This document shows, in pieces, positions 6,459 through 8,628 of a DNA stretch of 8,628 bases. Made by a program: the position numbers and the translations under genes. The notes beneath the pieces are model-generated. The model was not told the DNA's origin and made no database searches. It was given only the letters and a program-made list of their open reading frames with translations. The DNA lies in the NCBI GenBank assembly GCA_023427845.1, contig JAEYZX010000066.1:1-8628 (forward strand), given 5' to 3'. Origin of the DNA: Bacteroidota bacterium (GTDB lineage: Bacteria > Bacteroidota > Bacteroidia > Flavobacteriales > Flavobacteriaceae). Numbering within the stretch: the first letter of the stretch is position 1; the number at the start of each line of letters is the position of its first letter.

Positions 6459-6500
6459 ACGCCCGATTCGGTTTGAACCAATCGGGCGTTTTGTTATTTG
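6459..6500 (+). terminator. Hairpin terminator of the nrnA-gldI-PPIase operon
   Basis: ACGCCCGAT (6459-6467) pairs with ATCGGGCGT (6481-6489). The stem extends inward by a T-A pair and three more pairs around a TTGA loop, with C6469 bulged. TTTTGTTATTT follows at once. It begins 23 bases after the last operon gene. The T-run covers the stop codon of the convergent gene. The opposite strand has no clean T-run after the stem, so termination should mainly serve the plus strand. Confidence 0.85.
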
Positions 6501-6931
6501 GTGAACTTCCAGTCAAATTCGTCCTTATCGTTTATTATCGCGCCGAGTTCGACTTTTACGATACGCCCGAATTCGGACGAAAGTGTAATCCAACCGGATT
6601 CATTGAAGTGGTTTTCGGTAATGTCGAAATCTTCTTTTTCCCACATTTTGAATCCGTTCGAGATGAGTAGCTCTTTCAACTTTTCAACCGGTTCACCGAT
6701 TGCTTTGTGACCGAACATCTCAAGCTCTGGATTTGACGAAATGATATAACCCATACGAAATTGCTCGTCTTCATAAAATGTTAGCCGGAATTGTTGTTTG
6801 TTGTATACCATGATGACATTTTTCTCATCGTCGGTGAACTTTTTATCGGGTTGCCCGTATATTGAAATCACATCGGGCTGCTTCATGCCGAACAGCAATT
6901 CCCCTATTCCGGATTTGGGATTTATTTTCAT
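6494..6931 (-). CDS. Uncharacterised 145-residue protein
   Basis: I do not recognise a family. The reading frame is intact, starts MKINPKSGIGELLFGMKQPD and ends at a TAA placed in the T-tract of the convergent terminator. It has no signal peptide, membrane segment or cysteine-rich motif, so it is probably cytosolic. The composition is charged and mixed, with features of a small alpha/beta fold: GMKQPDVISIYGQPD (15-29) reads as a short helix and turn, like the GM...V...G.P motif seen in several small unassigned bacterial proteins, and is followed by alternating strand-like segments (NVIMVY, FRLTFY, MGYII). Base composition resembles its neighbours. It stands alone on its strand, with only a weak promoter-like TTAATTTG (6965-6958) upstream. 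A toxin-immunity role is conceivable from size alone but unsupported. Confidence 0.75.
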   Translation of the reverse strand: MKINPKSGIGELLFGMKQPDVISIYGQPDKKFTDDEKNVIMVYNKQQFRLTFYEDEQFRMGYIISSNPELEMFGHKAIGEPVEKLKELLISNGFKMWEKEDFDITENHFNESGWITLSSEFGRIVKVELGAIINDKDEFDWKFTK

Positions 6932-6971
6932 TGCAATTGGATGTTGTTGCGTTTCATCAAATTAATTACAA

Positions 6972-7001
6972 ACCTCCAAGGTCTTAAGACCTCCAAGGTC
7001 T
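6972..7001. repeat. Tandem 17-base repeat with a central palindrome
   Basis: ACCTCCAAGGTCT occurs at 6972-6984 and again at 6989-7001, a period of 17 bases. The junction forms a perfect 14-base palindrome, AGGTCTTAAGACCT (6979-6992). It lies about 40 bases upstream of the 145-residue protein gene. Two units only and no spacers, so not a CRISPR. It may be a protein-binding site or a fragment of another dispersed repeat. Confidence 0.6.
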
Positions 7002-7060
7002 AGTATTAAAATTACTGACTAAACAAAATTTTTTATGTTAAAAGTTTTTCTTGAGTCAGC

Positions 7061-7150
7061 GGCCCTAGCCCGGGTAGTAGCGGCATCCTTTTTAATTGAC
7101 GCCAGGAAATTAAAAAGATACAGCGGATGACCGGACCCGAGCTCCAAAAG
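7061..7150 (-). repeat. Dispersed hairpin repeat, copy B
   Basis: Second copy of the element at 1416-1543, in the opposite orientation. Read on the minus strand, ATCTTTTTAATT (7119-7108) pairs with AATTAAAAAGGAT (7097-7085) with the same single G bulge as copy A. The loop is only 10 bases. Flanking words ATCCGCT (before) and GCCGCTACTA (after) correspond to those of copy A, as does CGGGTCCGG for CGGGCCGCG. It lacks the outer GCGTG/CACGC pair and so looks shorter. It lies just downstream of purM and could shape the 3' end of its transcript. Confidence 0.7.
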
Positions 7151-7171
7151 AGCGAATTGGCAGCATTGGCT

Positions 7172-8350
7172 CTAATAAACAAAAGTGCCGAACTCGCTTG
7201 AAATCGTAAGCAGTTTTTTTTCGGCTGCTTCTACCCTGCCAACGATTTGTGCATCGACGCCGAATGACCGTGAGATTTCAATGATGTCGTTTGCGATGTC
7301 GGCAGGCACATACAATTCCATTCGGTGGCCGCAATTGAATACCTGATACATCTCCTTCCAATCGGTTTGCGACTGCTCCTGTATCAATTTGAAAAGCGGC
7401 GGTACGGGAAACAGATTGTCTTTTATTACATGGACGTCATCAACAAAATGCAGCACCTTGGTTTGCGCGCCTCCGCTGCAATGGACCATTCCGTGGATTT
7501 CTTCGGGCGAATATTTCGATAGAATTTTCTTGATTATAGGTGCGTATGTCCGCGTTGGCGACAAAACCAGCTTTCCGGCATCGAGCGGCGAATCCGGTAC
7601 GGAATCAGTAAGTTTTACATTGCCGGAATAAACCAGATCTTCAGGAACCATCGCATCAAAACTCTCGGGATATTTTTTGGAAAGATATTTATCAAAAACA
7701 TCATGCCGCGCCGATGTGAGTCCGTTGCTCCCCATTCCGCCATTGTATTCTTTCTCGTAATTTGCCTGTCCGAACGAGGCAAGTCCGACAATCACATCGC
7801 CCGGTTTAATATTCGCATTGTCGATTACCTCGCTGCGTCTGATGCGTGCCGTCACGGTCGAATCGACAATAATCGTCCGTACGAGATCGCCCACATCGGC
7901 AGTTTCGCCGCCGGTCGAATGGATTGTGACGCCATACGATTTAAGCTCGGCAAGCAGTTCCTCGGTTCCATTTATTATTGCCGAAAGTACTTCGGACGGG
8001 ATCAGGTTTTTATTGCGGCCGATTGTAGAGGAAAGCATGATGTTATCGGTCGCACCAACGCACAAAAGATCGTCAATATTCATGATCAGCGCATCCTGCG
8101 CGATTCCTTTCCAGACCGAAATATCGCCGGTTTCCTTCCAATACATGTACGCGAGCGACGACTTGGTTCCTGCGCCATCGGCATGCATGATCAGGCAATA
8201 TTCGGGATCGTTTGTAAGGAAATCTGGGACGATCTTGCAAAAAGCTTTAGGGAACAGGCCTTTGTCGATGTTTTTGATTGCGTTGTGGACATCTTCCTTT
8301 GATGCGGATACGCCGCGATCACTGTAACGCTTGCTGTTTTCGGAACTCAT
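7172..8350 (-). CDS. purM: Phosphoribosylformylglycinamidine cyclo-ligase (AIR synthetase)
   Basis: This 392-residue cytosolic enzyme of de novo purine synthesis closes the imidazole ring, making 5-aminoimidazole ribonucleotide from FGAM with ATP. Family motifs are HADGAGTKSSLAY (56-68), NIDDLLCVGA (91-100), STGGETADVGD (145-155), the MGSNGLTSARH loop (206-216), HCSGGAQTK (290-298) and NCGHRMELYV (339-348). The last two diverge from the E. coli form (GGG and MGIGM), as in the longer PurM branch I associate with Bacteroidetes; typical PurM is near 345 residues. The ATG at 8350 is chosen over an in-frame one at 8428, because the promoter lies between them and MSSENSKRYSDRGV is a normal family start. 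The stop is TAG at 7172-7174, followed by repeat copy B. It diverges from the YdeI-like gene. Confidence 0.93.
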   Translation of the reverse strand: MSSENSKRYSDRGVSASKEDVHNAIKNIDKGLFPKAFCKIVPDFLTNDPEYCLIMHADGAGTKSSLAYMYWKETGDISVWKGIAQDALIMNIDDLLCVGATDNIMLSSTIGRNKNLIPSEVLSAIINGTEELLAELKSYGVTIHSTGGETADVGDLVRTIIVDSTVTARIRRSEVIDNANIKPGDVIVGLASFGQANYEKEYNGGMGSNGLTSARHDVFDKYLSKKYPESFDAMVPEDLVYSGNVKLTDSVPDSPLDAGKLVLSPTRTYAPIIKKILSKYSPEEIHGMVHCSGGAQTKVLHFVDDVHVIKDNLFPVPPLFKLIQEQSQTDWKEMYQVFNCGHRMELYVPADIANDIIEISRSFGVDAQIVGRVEAAEKKLLTISSEFGTFVY

Positions 8351-8370
8351 TTGTTTGTGTTGTTGTTGCA

Positions 8371-8400
8371 CAAAAGTAACAATAAAACGAGGGTTTACAA
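8371..8400 (-). promoter_or_regulatory. Bacteroidetes-type promoter of purM
   Basis: On the minus strand, TACTTTTG (8378-8371) fits TAnnTTTG exactly and TTG (8400-8398) sits 19 bases upstream. The predicted start gives a leader of roughly 15 bases before the ATG at 8350. No purine riboswitch or operator is evident in so short a leader. Confidence 0.8.
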
Positions 8401-8457
8401 TGTGAAAAAGCGCCCTAACGATAATCAATTGTTATATTTAACGATCAAAACCGATTT

Positions 8458-8628
8458 ATGGAACCGATATTTTTTGCTACGCCGGCCGATTTCAGGAAGT
8501 GGCTTCAGAAAAACCATAAAACTGCAACCGAAGTGTTGGTTGGCTTTTATAAGAAAGGCACAGAAATCCAAAGCATCACCTGGCCCGAATCAGTCGAGCT
8601 GGCATTGTGTTTCGGCTGGATCGACAGC
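8458..8628 (+). CDS. YdeI/OmdA-family protein, N-terminal fragment
   Basis: Only the first 57 codons are present, and the frame is open to the window edge. MEPIFFATPADFRKWLQKNH, then LVGFYKKG (27-34) and ITWPESVELALCFGWIDS (40-57), match the N-terminus of the YdeI/OmpD-associated (OmdA-type) family. These are small, probably cytosolic proteins of about 190 residues, often annotated as bacteriocin-protection proteins; their biochemical role is unsettled. The ATG at 8458 is the family start. The upstream spacer shared with purM has TATATTTA (8433-8440), one base off the -7 consensus, but no TTG at the right distance, so I do not call a promoter. Assignment is good on N-terminal similarity alone; function is open. 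Confidence 0.85.
   Translation, partial: MEPIFFATPADFRKWLQKNHKTATEVLVGFYKKGTEIQSITWPESVELALCFGWIDS

Noticed and set aside
6958..6965. Possible -7 box TTAATTTG for the 145-residue gene.
   Set aside because: The second base is wrong and no TTG lies near 19 bases upstream; too weak to call.
6972..7001. Short CRISPR array.
   Set aside because: Only two partial units with a 4-base gap; no spacers and no cas genes.
7703..8327. Two long open frames on the plus strand opposite purM.
   Set aside because: They mirror the purM coding strand, match no family I know, and purM motifs cover the same bases.
8351..8428. Upstream in-frame start for purM (26 extra residues).
   Set aside because: The strong promoter at 8371-8400 lies inside the extension, so the extra codons would be mostly untranscribed.
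8433..8440. Possible -7 box TATATTTA for the YdeI-like gene.
   Set aside because: The last base mismatches and there is no TTG at the expected distance.

Overview
The window looks like chromosomal DNA from a member of the Flavobacteriaceae (Bacteroidetes), probably Flavobacterium or a close relative. Four things point there: a gliding-motility gene (gldI), promoters of the Bacteroidetes type (TAnnTTTG near -7 with TTG about 19 bases upstream), dispersed hairpin repeats of a kind I associate with Flavobacteriaceae intergenic regions, and the long form of PurM. Two lines I counted by hand have GC in the mid to upper 40s percent, which is high for Flavobacterium, so the genus is uncertain.

Layout. 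Positions 1-1359 (minus): guaA (GMP synthase), missing its C-terminal end at the window edge, with a strong promoter so close to the ATG that the mRNA may be leaderless. Positions 1360-1588: divergent spacer carrying repeat copy A. Positions 1589-2188 (plus): an AlkB-type 2-oxoglutarate/Fe(II) dioxygenase. It is followed two bases later by a wrecked crcB/fluC fluoride-channel gene (2191-2547) with two frameshifts and an in-frame stop.

Positions 2597-6435 (plus): a compact four-gene operon. It holds an NrnA-like DHH/DHHA1 phosphoesterase, gldI (an FKBP-like gliding lipoprotein that overlaps it by ATGA), and two tandem paralogues that each fuse a cyclophilin domain to an FKBP domain. One paralogue is a predicted lipoprotein and the other a soluble secreted protein. 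The operon closes with a hairpin terminator at 6459-6500.

Positions 6494-6931 (minus): an unrecognised 145-residue protein whose stop codon lies in the terminator T-tract. Positions 6932-7171: spacer with a 17-base tandem repeat and repeat copy B. Positions 7172-8350 (minus): purM, with a textbook promoter. Positions 8458-8628 (plus): the start of a YdeI/OmdA-family gene cut by the window end.

How the parts fit. Two purine-synthesis genes flank the window: PurM makes aminoimidazole ribotide and GuaA makes GMP. The centre is an envelope protein-folding cluster of three exported proteins with three FKBP-type and two cyclophilin-type domains, read with a nucleotide-recycling phosphoesterase. 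There is no phage, plasmid, transposase, CRISPR or defence locus. The most unusual signals are the two structured repeat copies, the decayed fluoride channel and the prolyl-isomerase cluster.
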